Below are positions 1-10,579 of a stretch of DNA of 64,000 nucleotides, in pieces (the stretch's first letter is position 1; each line of letters begins with the position of its first letter). The position numbers were made by a program, and so were the translations under genes. The notes beneath the pieces were generated by a model. It was not told where the DNA came from, made no database searches, and saw only the letters and a program-made list of their open reading frames with translations. This DNA is from Caldimonas tepidiphila (lineage in GTDB: Bacteria; Pseudomonadota; Gammaproteobacteria; Burkholderiales; Burkholderiaceae_C): assembly GCF_003569765.1 (NCBI RefSeq), contig NZ_QXMG01000002.1, positions 170,283 to 234,282 on the forward strand. Direction: 5' to 3'.

Positions 1-398
1 TCGACGAGTACGGCGAGGTCCAGGGCCTGGTGACGCTGCAGGACCTGATCGAGGCCATCACCGGCGAGTTCCAGCCGCGCAATCCCGCCACATCCTGGGC
101 GGTGCAGCGCGAGGACGGCTCCTGGCTGCTCGACGGCCACATCCCGGTGCCGGAGCTGAAGGACCGGCTCGGCCTCGCCACGGTCCCCGAGGAGGAGCGG
201 GGCCGCTACCAGACGCTCAGCGGCATGCTGATGCTGCTGACCGGCCGACTGCCCCGGCTCGCCGACACCGTGGAATGGGAAGGGTGGCGCTTCGAGATCG
301 TCGACATGGACGGCAGGAGGATCGACAAGGTGATGGCCCGCCGCGCCGGGACCGATGCCGTCGCCGGCCAGGCGCCGGCGGAGGCGCCCGCCGGGTAG
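1..398 (+). CDS. CBS / CorC-HlyC domain protein, C-terminal part
   Basis: The 5' end lies outside the window; the reading frame is open from base 3. The visible 131 residues begin inside the last part of a CBS domain (DEYGEVQGLVTLQDLIEAI, typical of the CorC/HlyC/YtfL family) and continue into a CorC_HlyC transporter-associated domain with the usual W..DG..P..EL pattern. Members of this family (UPF0053) are inner-membrane proteins with an N-terminal DUF21 membrane domain and a cytoplasmic CBS pair, linked to Mg/Co efflux or polyamine export. The membrane part cannot be seen here, so whether this is a full DUF21 protein or a short soluble CorC is undecided. It ends 70 bases before the convergent chrA stop. 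Confidence 0.8.
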   Translation, partial: DEYGEVQGLVTLQDLIEAITGEFQPRNPATSWAVQREDGSWLLDGHIPVPELKDRLGLATVPEEERGRYQTLSGMLMLLTGRLPRLADTVEWEGWRFEIVDMDGRRIDKVMARRAGTDAVAGQAPAEAPAG

Positions 399-471
399 CG
401 TGCGCGGCGCCCGGTCGGGGGGCGGGCGCCTCGCGCGCGGTTTCCGGCCGCGCCGCGTCGCCTCGCGGCCG

Positions 472-1866
472 TCAGCCGAGCAGCGGCCTGCCGAAGGTGA
501 TGGCGAGGCCGGCGAGCGCGCAGGCGCCGAGCAGCGGCATCACGCCCACCTTGAAGCGGAAGAGCGCAAGGGCCGCCGCCACCGCGATCAGCGCCGAGAC
601 CGCGTCGAAGGGGCCGTCCAGTCCCTGCGGCCACAGCACGTGGTAGGCGAAGAACATCGCCAGGTTCAGGATCACGCCGACCACCGCGGCGGTGATCCCG
701 GTCAGCGGCGCGGTGAAGTGCAGCTTGCCGTGCGTGGACTCCACCAGCGGCCCGCCGATGAGCACGAACATGAAGGAGGGCAGGAAGGTGAAGAAGGTCA
801 CCACGGTGGCCGCCGCCGCGCCGCCGAGGAACAGCGCGTCCGGGCCGAAGACCTGCTTGATCCAGCCGCCGACAAAGCCGACGAAGGCCACCACCATGAT
901 CAGCGGGCCGGGCGTCGTCTCGCCGAGCGCGAGGCCGTCGATCATCTGCGTCGCCGACAGCCACTGGTGCTGCTCGACCGCGCCCTGGTAGACGTAGGGC
1001 AGCACCGCGTAGGCGCCGCCGAAGGTCAGCAGCGCCGCCTTCGTGAAGAACCAGCCCATCTGCGTCAGCGTGCCGCCGAGGCCCTGCAGCGCGAGCAGCG
1101 CCGCCATCGCCGCCGCCCAGAGCCCCACGCCCACCAGCAGCACCCGGGCGAGCCGGGCGCGGCTGAAGCGCGCGTGCGGCGGCGGCGGGGTGTCGTCGTC
1201 GATCAGCGCCGGGCCGAAGCTGCCGCCCTTGGCGCCGTGCCCCCCGCCCACCTCGAACACCCGCGGCGCGAGCTTGCCGCCGATATGGCCGACGAGGGCG
1301 GCCGCGAGCACGATGGCCGGGAACGGGACGCCGAACACGAAGATGGCGACGAAGGCCGCCGCCGCGATGGCCCACAGCCAGCCGTTCTTCAGCGCCCGCG
1401 AGCCGATGCGGTAGGCAGCGTGCATCACGATCGCCGTCACGGCCGGCTTGATGCCGTAGAAGATGGCCGCCACGAGCGGCATCTCGCCGTAGGCGACGTA
1501 GAGCCAGGACAGCCCGATCAGGATGAACAGCGAGGGCAGCACGAACATCGCGCCCGCGACGATGCCGCCCCAGGTGCGGTGCAGCAGCCAGCCGATGTAG
1601 GTGGCGAGCTGCTGCGCCTCGGGGCCGGGCAGCAGCATGCAGTAGTTGAGCGCGTGCAGGAAGCGCTTCTCGCTGATCCAGCGCCGGCGCTCGACCAGCT
1701 CGCTGTGCATGATCGCCATCTGCCCGGCCGGCCCGCCGAAGCTGATGAAGCCGAGCTTCAGCCAGAACCAGAAGGCCTGCGCCAGCGTGATCGGGGCCGG
1801 TCGCCCGGGGGAGGAGGGGGGATCGCCGTTCAGCGGCAGGTCGGGGGAGTGGGGCGCGGGGGTCAT
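472..1866 (-). CDS. chrA: chromate efflux transporter ChrA
   Basis: 464 residues, the usual length of a long-chain two-domain CHR transporter. The N-terminal CHR half carries FGGPAGQMAIMH (about residues 43-54) and the C-terminal half repeats it as FGGAYAVLPYVYQ. Both halves are rich in hydrophobic helices. Members of the family export chromate from the cytoplasm, driven by the proton gradient. A hydrophilic linker sits between the halves near residue 200-235. The ATG overlaps the stop of chrB by four bases (ATGA), so the pair is translationally coupled. The assignment rests on the family motifs and the chrB partner. Confidence 0.92.
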   Translation of the reverse strand: MTPAPHSPDLPLNGDPPSSPGRPAPITLAQAFWFWLKLGFISFGGPAGQMAIMHSELVERRRWISEKRFLHALNYCMLLPGPEAQQLATYIGWLLHRTWGGIVAGAMFVLPSLFILIGLSWLYVAYGEMPLVAAIFYGIKPAVTAIVMHAAYRIGSRALKNGWLWAIAAAAFVAIFVFGVPFPAIVLAAALVGHIGGKLAPRVFEVGGGHGAKGGSFGPALIDDDTPPPPHARFSRARLARVLLVGVGLWAAAMAALLALQGLGGTLTQMGWFFTKAALLTFGGAYAVLPYVYQGAVEQHQWLSATQMIDGLALGETTPGPLIMVVAFVGFVGGWIKQVFGPDALFLGGAAAATVVTFFTFLPSFMFVLIGGPLVESTHGKLHFTAPLTGITAAVVGVILNLAMFFAYHVLWPQGLDGPFDAVSALIAVAAALALFRFKVGVMPLLGACALAGLAITFGRPLLG

Positions 1867-2828
1867 GCGGGTTCTCCGGAGGAGGCGTACAGGGCGTCGA
1901 AGACGGCTCCTGTCGCGTCGATCAGTCGGTCGTCGTCGGGATGCAGGGTCCTGAGCCCCGACAGGATGTTCTCGAGGCCGGCAGCCTCGGCGACCGGCAG
2001 CCCGCCCACGTCGAGGTAGTGGACGGTGGCGCCGATCCTGCGCAGGCGCGCGTCGTCCTGCAGTCCGAAGGCGAGGACCATCGTCTCGAAGGTGACGAGG
2101 GAGCCGGCATGGCTGAAGGCCGCGCCGTCGAAGTCGAAGCCGAGCGCGCCGTCGGGAAGATCGGCCACGTCGCGCAGCCAGACGAAGCGCGCGGCGGGAT
2201 CGATGAAGCGGCGGATCAGCCAGCAGCAGGCGAGGCGGTCGACCCAGGGGCGCGCGCGCGTGGCCCAGAGCCGACCGGCGTACTCCAGGCGGTCACGCCG
2301 GGGGATGTCGCCCCCGGCCGGCGCCGGCTCCCCCTTCGAGAAGCGCAGGTCGATCTCGCGCCGCAGCAGCGCAAGCGTCGAGCGGGCCCTCTCGCGTGCG
2401 GCGCCAGGGAAGTAGTCGCTCCGCTCCAGGCCCTCCAGGGCCTCCGTCATGCCACGGAACTGCCGCCGCGCCGCGGTCTCGCCGAGACCCGCGAGCTCCC
2501 GCCGCAGCGCCTCCAGCGAGGTCTCCCACTCGGCGTACGCCGCACTGCGGTCGAACAGCGCGACGAGTTCCTGCTGCTGCGCCGGGGAGCGCGCCGACAG
2601 GCCCAGGAGCCAGGCGGCACCCTGGTGGGATCGCACCTCGTCGGCGATCCTGCCGAAGGGCTCGGCGTGTTCCGCGGGCAGGACATACGCGCCGTCGCGC
2701 AGCGAAGCCGCGCCGAGCGCCTTCAGCGTGCGCCAGGTGCGCAGGCGCACGGCATTGGGCTGGCTGGGCAGGGTCAGCAGCAGCAACAGCCATTCTGTAG
2801 CGATTGCATCCTGGGGGGACATAAGCAT
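1863..2828 (-). CDS. chrB: chromate resistance regulator ChrB
   Basis: 321 residues with a PaaX-like N-terminal winged-helix region (WLLLLLTLPSQPNAVRLRTW...LKALGA) and the ChrB C-terminal domain (RPWVDRLACCWLIRRFIDP...). This is the full-length ChrB architecture. In Cupriavidus and Ochrobactrum, ChrB senses chromate and controls chrA expression. It is the first gene of a chrBA operon and overlaps chrA by four bases. Two in-frame ATGs lie at 2828 and 2822, neither with a clear Shine-Dalgarno, so the start is uncertain by two codons. Confidence 0.9.
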   Translation of the reverse strand: MLMSPQDAIATEWLLLLLTLPSQPNAVRLRTWRTLKALGAASLRDGAYVLPAEHAEPFGRIADEVRSHQGAAWLLGLSARSPAQQQELVALFDRSAAYAEWETSLEALRRELAGLGETAARRQFRGMTEALEGLERSDYFPGAARERARSTLALLRREIDLRFSKGEPAPAGGDIPRRDRLEYAGRLWATRARPWVDRLACCWLIRRFIDPAARFVWLRDVADLPDGALGFDFDGAAFSHAGSLVTFETMVLAFGLQDDARLRRIGATVHYLDVGGLPVAEAAGLENILSGLRTLHPDDDRLIDATGAVFDALYASSGEPA

Positions 2829-2944
2829 TTCATTCTAGCGCGCCTGCCGCTCGCGCCGCCCCGATCGCCCAGCCTTTCCTGCGAAGGTGCGGCGTCGGGC
2901 GACTCCCCCCGCGTGGTGCGGTCGCTTTCAGGAGCCGGATGAAC

Positions 2945-2969
2945 GGACGGGGCCGCAAGGGCCCCGTCC
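2945..2969. terminator. hairpin terminator candidate
   Basis: Perfect 10-bp GC stem (GGACGGGGCC / GGCCCCGTCC) with a 5-base loop, 30 bases past the stop of the small basic gene on the minus strand. It has no clear U-tract, so it may be a transcript-end stabiliser rather than a true intrinsic terminator. Confidence 0.45.
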
Positions 2970-2998
2970 GGTTCCGGTGGATGCGTGGCCAGAAGCGG

Positions 2999-3184
2999 TC
3001 AGCGCTCGTCCTTGCCCTTGCCGCGGGTGCCGGAGACGGAGGTTTCCTTGCCTTGCTGATGGGCGCTCATCTGCGAGCCGTGACCGCCGCCGCCGCGGCG
3101 GCTGTCCGAATTGGACGCGGTGCTCCGATCGGCCTTCTGCTTCGGGCTCATCTGCATCTGCTTGCGCTTGGCTGCGAGTTTCAT
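2999..3184 (-). CDS. small basic Gln/Ser/Gly-rich protein, unknown function
   Basis: 61-residue protein starting MKLAAKRKQMQMSPKQK and ending in a Lys/Arg-rich tail, with a Gly stretch (RRGGGG) at residues 29-34. It is strongly charged and looks disordered, without membrane segment or signal. The start is supported by a GAGGAG Shine-Dalgarno about 8 bases upstream and by the loss of sensible composition further upstream. A hairpin follows the stop. I do not recognise a function. Composition resembles short stress-related or nucleic-acid-binding disordered proteins, but that is only a resemblance. A second tiny Lys-rich gene lies at 8184-8330. Confidence 0.6.
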   Translation of the reverse strand: MKLAAKRKQMQMSPKQKADRSTASNSDSRRGGGGHGSQMSAHQQGKETSVSGTRGKGKDER

Positions 3185-3438
3185 CCTGGGCTCCTCTTGC
3201 TCTCTTGCTCGCATGTGTAGGAATGACACCGCACCGGCGATGCGAGGGGGCGCCGGAGGGTGAGAGGGGAGCCCGGCCGGTCTCCTCCCTGCCGTCTGCG
3301 CAGTAATCGGTGTTCTCGCCGGCGGGGCGGACGCCCTCCCGTAGCACCGCCGGCGCGAGACGTCGCGCCGAACTGCCGCCACGTCCCCTCGCTGTTCCGG
3401 GCTTGGCGCGCGGCGTCCTGCAGGCACAGTCGCGGCGC

Positions 3439-3774
3439 ATGGACCGCCCCCCGACGACGCAGCACCGCGTCATCCACCTGCACGCGGACGCCCCGCCCAA
3501 GCCGGCGCCGGGCGCGGCCTGCAACGGCTGCGGCGTGTGCTGCGCCAGCGAGCCCTGCCCGCTGGGGATGCTGCTGTCGCGCCGCAGCAGCGGCGCCTGC
3601 GAGGCACTCGGCTGGGACGGGCGGCGCTACGTCTGCGACGCGCTGGCGCGGCCGGCGCGCTTCGTCGCGTGGCCGTGGGCGCAGCGCCTGCTGTCGCGCG
3701 CGGCGTCGCGCTGGATCGCCGCCGGCAGCGGCTGCGACAGCGTCGCCGAGGTGGAGGAGCGGCCCGCCGGCTGA
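3439..3774 (+). CDS. YkgJ-like cysteine-cluster protein
   Basis: 111 residues. An N-terminal cysteine cluster CNGCGVCC (Cys28, 31, 34, 35) plus Cys40 matches the CxxCxxCC signature of the YkgJ family, thought to chelate zinc or iron. The middle (LARPARFVAWPWAQRLL) is hydrophobic-aromatic. ATG at 3439 is chosen because the conserved part follows soon after and the codons before it do not resemble the family; an ATG at 3310 is also in frame. The gene is solitary, and its physiological role is unknown. Confidence 0.7.
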   Translation: MDRPPTTQHRVIHLHADAPPKPAPGAACNGCGVCCASEPCPLGMLLSRRSSGACEALGWDGRRYVCDALARPARFVAWPWAQRLLSRAASRWIAAGSGCDSVAEVEERPAG

Positions 3775-3922
3775 ACTCCCCGTCCGTCGCGGCCCGCGTT
3801 TCCGCGATGCCGGGGCACGAGACGAATCATCGGGGCTCAAGCCCCGGCGAGAACGGTCGAAAACGAGGCGGTCCCCCTTTCTTCGAGCCCGGCCGCCATG
3901 ACCGGAGCGGGCTGCCCCGTCG

Positions 3923-6900
3923 ATGTCCCATCCCAGAGCAATGGCTGCAGCCGCACGCGCGATCGCGCTGCTGGTGTCGGTCTACGGACTGGCCGCGCTG
4001 TGGCTCCAGGTCTCCGGCCAGGCGCATTGGCTCGCAGCGGCCGTGCCCGGCGCACCGCCGATGCGGCCCGCCTCGTCCGTCGGACTCCTCCTTGCCGGCA
4101 TCGCCGTCGCGACCCTCGGGCGCGCGGGCCGTGCCCGTTTCCTGTCGTCGTCGTCGGGGATGGCGCTGTCGGCCCTGGCGCTGCTGAGCCTGGCGTCCGG
4201 CCTCGGGGAGCGGGCGGCGCCCGGTACGCCGGTCGCGAGCCATCCGATCGTCGCGCTGGTGTTCCTGCTCATCGCGATCGCCGCGCTGGGCTGGAAATCC
4301 GCCGAGTCCCGGGGGAAGCGCTTCGGCGTTGCCGCGGCGGTCACCGGTGGCGCCCTGTCCCTCGCCTCCGTCGTGCCCTATGCCCTGCCGTGGCTGGACC
4401 CGGGGGCGAGGCTGCTGCTGGGGGTGGTGCCGCCGCAGTCCGCCGTCCCGCTGGCCGTGCTGTGCGGCTGCATCGGCCTGCTGTGCTGCAGCGGGACGCC
4501 CGCCGGCCTCGCCCGGCGGCATGCCCCGCTGTTCACCCTGACCCTGGGCACCTCGCTGGTCCTGATCGCCGCCTGGAGCGGGATCCTCTGGGCCAACAGC
4601 GCCCATGTGCTGCGCGAGGTCACGCAGAGGACGGAGGGGGTCGCGCACACCCTGCTCGAGCACATGCACCGCTCGCTCGATCCCGCAGCCCTGGTGCTGC
4701 GCCAGGTCGCCGACCGCATCTCGAAGGAGGGGCTGGAGAACTTCTGCGCGTCCGACGCAGCGTGGCAGGAGTTGTCCTCCACCGCGGCCTCCCTGAAGCA
4801 GGTCAACGCGATCCTCGTGCTGGACCGCGTCGGGCAGGTGAAATTCCACTCGGCGCAGCGTTCGCCCCGCATCCCGGGCAAGCTCTCGCATCGCGACTAC
4901 TTCGCCGCCCACCTCCGGGGCGAGCCCACCTACCTGGGGCCGCTCATCAGGGTGGGTTCGGGCAAGGACGGCTTCACCTACAGCCACCGCGTGACGGACG
5001 AGCACGGCGAGTTCGCAGGCGTGGTGGTGGCGTCGCTGGAGCTGGCCTACTTCCAGGAGTTCTACGGCTCGCTCGACCTGGGCCATGCCGGCTCGATCGG
5101 CGTGTTCCGCACCGACAGCCGCCCGCTGATCCGGGTGCCGCTGCCCGATGACCTCTCGGCGGTCGACATGCGCGGCCATCCCCTCTTCCGCGATCACGTT
5201 CCCCGGCGGGACCACGGCGTCTTCGTGGCCCGCTCCCCCTTCGACGGCCAGGAACGCTTCATGGCCTACCGGGTCTCGACCACCCTGCCGCTCGTGGTCT
5301 CCGCGACGGCGAGCGTCGCCCCGCTCGCGGCGGAATTCGCGGAGGAGGCCTTCGCCGCCTCGCTGCTGCTCGCCCTCGCGCTGCTGGCGCTGATCAACGG
5401 GGCCGCGCATCGCCTGCGCGCCGCGCTGAGGGAGGAGGAGCACCAGCGCGAGCTCGAGGCGGGGCGCACGTTCGCGCGCGCCATCCTGGACTCCATCACG
5501 GCGAAGGTCGCCATCACCGACCGTGCCGGCACGATCCTCGACGTGAACGAGGCCTGGCGGCGGTTCGCCCGGGCCGACGGCGGCACGGGGGAAGCCATCG
5601 GGTCGAACTACCTGCGCGTGTCCCGCCATGCCGGGGGACGCGAGTCGGGCGACCGCCGTGCCGTGGCCGAGGGGATGGAGGCCGTCATCCGGGGCGAGGC
5701 CGAGCGCTTCGAATACAACTACGAGTGCCCCTCGCCGACGCAGGACCGGTGGTTCAAGATGCGGGTCACGCCGCTGGAGGGCTCGGACGGCGTGGTGGTC
5801 GTCAGTCACGAGGACGTGAGCGACCTGAAGCAGGCGGAAATCGCGGTCTCGCGCGCGAAGTCGGAGCTGCGCAAGGCGCACGACGCGCTGGAGCTGCGCG
5901 TGGCCGAGCGCACCTCCAGGCTGCAGCAGGCCTTGCAGCGCGTGACCTCGCTGGTCGAGCACTCGCCGCTGGCGGTCATCGAGTGGGACCGCGAGCTCCG
6001 GGTCGTGCGGTGGTCGCGGCGTGCGGAGGAGATGTTCGGCTGGCGCGCCGACGAGGCGATGGGGCGCCGCCTGTCCGAGCGGGGCCTGGTCTTCGAGGAC
6101 GACCGCGAGGCGATGGAGGCCGCGATGTCCCAGCTGGTCCTGGGCATCGAGGCGCGCAACTCCGGTGCGAGCCGCATCTACCGCAAGGACGGCGGCCTGC
6201 TGCACTGCGAGTGGCACAACTCCGTGCTCCTCGACGAGCAAGGCCAGCCCGTGTCGGTCCTGTCGATGGTGCACGACGTCAGCGCCCGGCGGGCCGCCGA
6301 GGCGGCCCGCCGCGAGAGCGAGGCCCTGTTCCGCGACACCTTCGAGCAGGCGGCGGTCGGCATCGCCCATGTCGGGCTCGACGGGCGCTGGCTGCGCGTC
6401 AACCGGCGGCTGTGCGAGATCGTGGGGCGCTCACGGCAGCAGCTGCAGCAGCTCACCTTCGCAGACCTCACCCATCCCGAGGACCTGCAGGCGGGCCGGG
6501 GGCTGGCGGAAGAGCTGCTGCAGGGCCGCCGCAGCTCGTACGTGATGCAGAAGCGCTACGTCCGCGGGGACGGCTCGCTGGTCTGGGTGCAGCTGACGGT
6601 GGCGATGCACAGGAACGAGCAGGGGGAGTCCCTGCACTTCATCGCGGTGGTCGAGGACATCCAGGCGCTGAAGGACGCGGAGCGGGCGCTGCGGCTCGCC
6701 AACGACGAGCTCGAGGACCGGGTGGCCAGCCGCACCCGGGAGCTCCAGGCCAGCGAGCAGCACATCCGGGAGATCGCGAGCACGGTGCCGGGCGTGCTGT
6801 TCCAGTGGTTCTGCCGCCAGGACGGCACGACCGGCTTCCACTACCTCAGCCCCCGCACGCAGGACCTCTACGGCTACGCGCCCGAGCAGGTCGCGCGCGA

Positions 6901-8080
6901 CTGGGCGGCGCTCCTCCACCCGCAGGACCGCGAGGCAACGCTGAAATCCACCGACCGTGCCGTTCGCGACCGCGCCCCGTGGGAGCACGAGTGCCGCATC
7001 GTCCGCGCCGGCGGGGAGGTGCGGGTCGTCAGCATCATCGCCCGGCCGGTCCGCTCGGACGCGGAGGAGATCGTCTACACCGGCTTCCTGATCGACGTCA
7101 CCGACGCGCGGCGCGCGCAGCAGGCGCTGTCCGACAACGAGCTGCGCTACCAGACGCTGGTCGAGGGCTCGCTGCAGGGCATCCTCGTGCAGCGGGTCCA
7201 CCGGGACTGCAAGGTGCTGTTCGCCAACGAGGTGGCGGCGCGCATCTACGGCTACGGCAGCGCCGCGGAGCTGATGGCCGAGCCCGGGGCGCGCCATCTC
7301 GTGCCCGAGGACGTGCGCGAGCAGGCCGCACCCGCCTGGGGACGGTCGCGCGGGGGCGAGACCGGGGGAATCCATGCCCAGCTCGCCGCCCTGCGCAGGG
7401 ACGGCAGCCCGATCTGGGTCGAGATTCTGGGCCGCAGGATCGACTGGCAGGGCGAGCCGGCCCTGCAGATGACGATCATGGACGTGACCGAGCGGCATCG
7501 GCTCGAAGCCGAGCTGAAGCGCCAGGCCACCATCGACTCCCTCACGGGCCTGCTGACGCGCCGGCAGTTCAACGTGCTGGCGGAGCAGGAGATGTACCGC
7601 CGCCAGCGCAACGCCCAGTCGCTGACGACGCTGATGGTCGACATCGACCACTTCAAGCGCATCAACGACACCTTCGGGCACCAGGCGGGCGATGCCGTGC
7701 TCGAGAAGGTCGCGCAGGCGCTGAAGGAGGTGCTCCGGGGCAACGACGTGATCGGGCGCTTCGGCGGGGAGGAGTTCGTGGCGCTGCTCGTGGATGCGGA
7801 CGAGACGGCGGCGCTCGCGGTGGCGGCGCGGATCCGGGCGCGGCTGCGCGAACTGCGCGTGACCTGCAGGGGGCAGGACATCGAGGTGACCGCCAGCATC
7901 GGGATCAGCGCCTTGCGGCCGGAGGAGCCGAGCATCGAGCCGTCCCTCGGGCGGGCCGACCAGGCGCTGTACGCGGCGAAGTCGGCGGGACGGGACCGGG
8001 CCGTGCTCCACGGTGCCCCGCTGCCGGCGCCGGGGCACGAGGGCGGCGGGAAACGACAGGACCTCGAGGCACTGAGCTAG
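3923..8080 (+). CDS. membrane-bound Cache / multi-PAS diguanylate cyclase
   Basis: 1385 residues. The first about 220 residues hold six to eight hydrophobic helices (a MASE-like sensor module). An extracytoplasmic double-Cache-like domain follows (about 225-430), then another membrane helix near 480-500. Five PAS/PAC modules span about 515-1215, separated by coiled-coil linkers (ELRVAERTSRLQQAL; ELEDRVASRTRELQ). The C-terminal GGDEF domain carries GRFGGEEF near residue 1278, so it should make cyclic di-GMP from two GTP. An RxxD inhibitory site (RGND) sits five residues before GGEEF, so product inhibition is expected. No EAL domain follows. The gene is monocistronic, and the ligands of the sensor domains are unknown. 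Confidence 0.92.
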   Translation: MSHPRAMAAAARAIALLVSVYGLAALWLQVSGQAHWLAAAVPGAPPMRPASSVGLLLAGIAVATLGRAGRARFLSSSSGMALSALALLSLASGLGERAAPGTPVASHPIVALVFLLIAIAALGWKSAESRGKRFGVAAAVTGGALSLASVVPYALPWLDPGARLLLGVVPPQSAVPLAVLCGCIGLLCCSGTPAGLARRHAPLFTLTLGTSLVLIAAWSGILWANSAHVLREVTQRTEGVAHTLLEHMHRSLDPAALVLRQVADRISKEGLENFCASDAAWQELSSTAASLKQVNAILVLDRVGQVKFHSAQRSPRIPGKLSHRDYFAAHLRGEPTYLGPLIRVGSGKDGFTYSHRVTDEHGEFAGVVVASLELAYFQEFYGSLDLGHAGSIGVFRTDSRPLIRVPLPDDLSAVDMRGHPLFRDHVPRRDHGVFVARSPFDGQERFMAYRVSTTLPLVVSATASVAPLAAEFAEEAFAASLLLALALLALINGAAHRLRAALREEEHQRELEAGRTFARAILDSITAKVAITDRAGTILDVNEAWRRFARADGGTGEAIGSNYLRVSRHAGGRESGDRRAVAEGMEAVIRGEAERFEYNYECPSPTQDRWFKMRVTPLEGSDGVVVVSHEDVSDLKQAEIAVSRAKSELRKAHDALELRVAERTSRLQQALQRVTSLVEHSPLAVIEWDRELRVVRWSRRAEEMFGWRADEAMGRRLSERGLVFEDDREAMEAAMSQLVLGIEARNSGASRIYRKDGGLLHCEWHNSVLLDEQGQPVSVLSMVHDVSARRAAEAARRESEALFRDTFEQAAVGIAHVGLDGRWLRVNRRLCEIVGRSRQQLQQLTFADLTHPEDLQAGRGLAEELLQGRRSSYVMQKRYVRGDGSLVWVQLTVAMHRNEQGESLHFIAVVEDIQALKDAERALRLANDELEDRVASRTRELQASEQHIREIASTVPGVLFQWFCRQDGTTGFHYLSPRTQDLYGYAPEQVARDWAALLHPQDREATLKSTDRAVRDRAPWEHECRIVRAGGEVRVVSIIARPVRSDAEEIVYTGFLIDVTDARRAQQALSDNELRYQTLVEGSLQGILVQRVHRDCKVLFANEVAARIYGYGSAAELMAEPGARHLVPEDVREQAAPAWGRSRGGETGGIHAQLAALRRDGSPIWVEILGRRIDWQGEPALQMTIMDVTERHRLEAELKRQATIDSLTGLLTRRQFNVLAEQEMYRRQRNAQSLTTLMVDIDHFKRINDTFGHQAGDAVLEKVAQALKEVLRGNDVIGRFGGEEFVALLVDADETAALAVAARIRARLRELRVTCRGQDIEVTASIGISALRPEEPSIEPSLGRADQALYAAKSAGRDRAVLHGAPLPAPGHEGGGKRQDLEALS

Positions 8081-8183
8081 GTGTGCGGTCCCGGGAAGCC
8101 GTGGTGCTCCAGGGCGGCCGCTGAACCACGTATCGACTGCAGAGCTCAGCGGCGCTTGGCTTGGCGTGGATCGGCCCAAGCCA

Positions 8184-8330
8184 CTATTTGTTCTTCAGCT
8201 TGCCCTTCGGCAGCACGGTCGTCGTGGGAGGGGTAGGACGCGTGGAGGGGGCGGAGGAGTCTTTCGGCGGACTGTTGTCCTTCTTCGGCTTCTTCGCCAT
8301 CTTGTTGCTGCGCTGCTCGCCTTTGGGCAT
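8184..8330 (-). CDS. 48-residue Lys/Pro-rich protein, unknown function
   Basis: A short gene opposite no other coding sequence: MPKGEQRSNKMAKKPKKDNS at the N-terminus, a Pro/Thr-rich middle and the C-terminus LPKGKLKNK. A good Shine-Dalgarno (AAGGAG) lies 7 bases before the ATG and the frame ends in TAG. The N-terminal pattern PKG.QRSNK.AKKPKKD recalls short conserved hypothetical proteins of betaproteobacteria (from memory, not checked). It is highly basic with no cysteines, so it is possibly disordered or nucleic-acid binding. It sits between the diguanylate cyclase and the hybrid kinase. Confidence 0.65.
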   Translation of the reverse strand: MPKGEQRSNKMAKKPKKDNSPPKDSSAPSTRPTPPTTTVLPKGKLKNK

Positions 8331-8467
8331 GTCGGACTCCTTATGTGGGTGCCGAATGTACCTGCTTTACTCGAGAGCGGCCGTATCGATGCGGCATGCG
8401 GCGTTTGTGGCTTCGTTTCCGCCGCAGGAATGTGGGCGAGCGGTGCGGGGGACACCTCAGGGCGTGC

Positions 8468-10507
<2,040 letters not shown>

Positions 10508-10579
10508 CGTAGCCACGAGAGCAAGCAGGCTCCGTGCCCAGCCCGAGGGAAAGCTGCCCGGGGGCGCCGCATTCCCCGC

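Noticed and set aside
3827..6370. Minus-strand 847-codon frame opposite the diguanylate cyclase
   Set aside because: Repetitive Arg/Gly/Gln composition typical of antisense frames; the plus strand has Cache, PAS and GGDEF domains.
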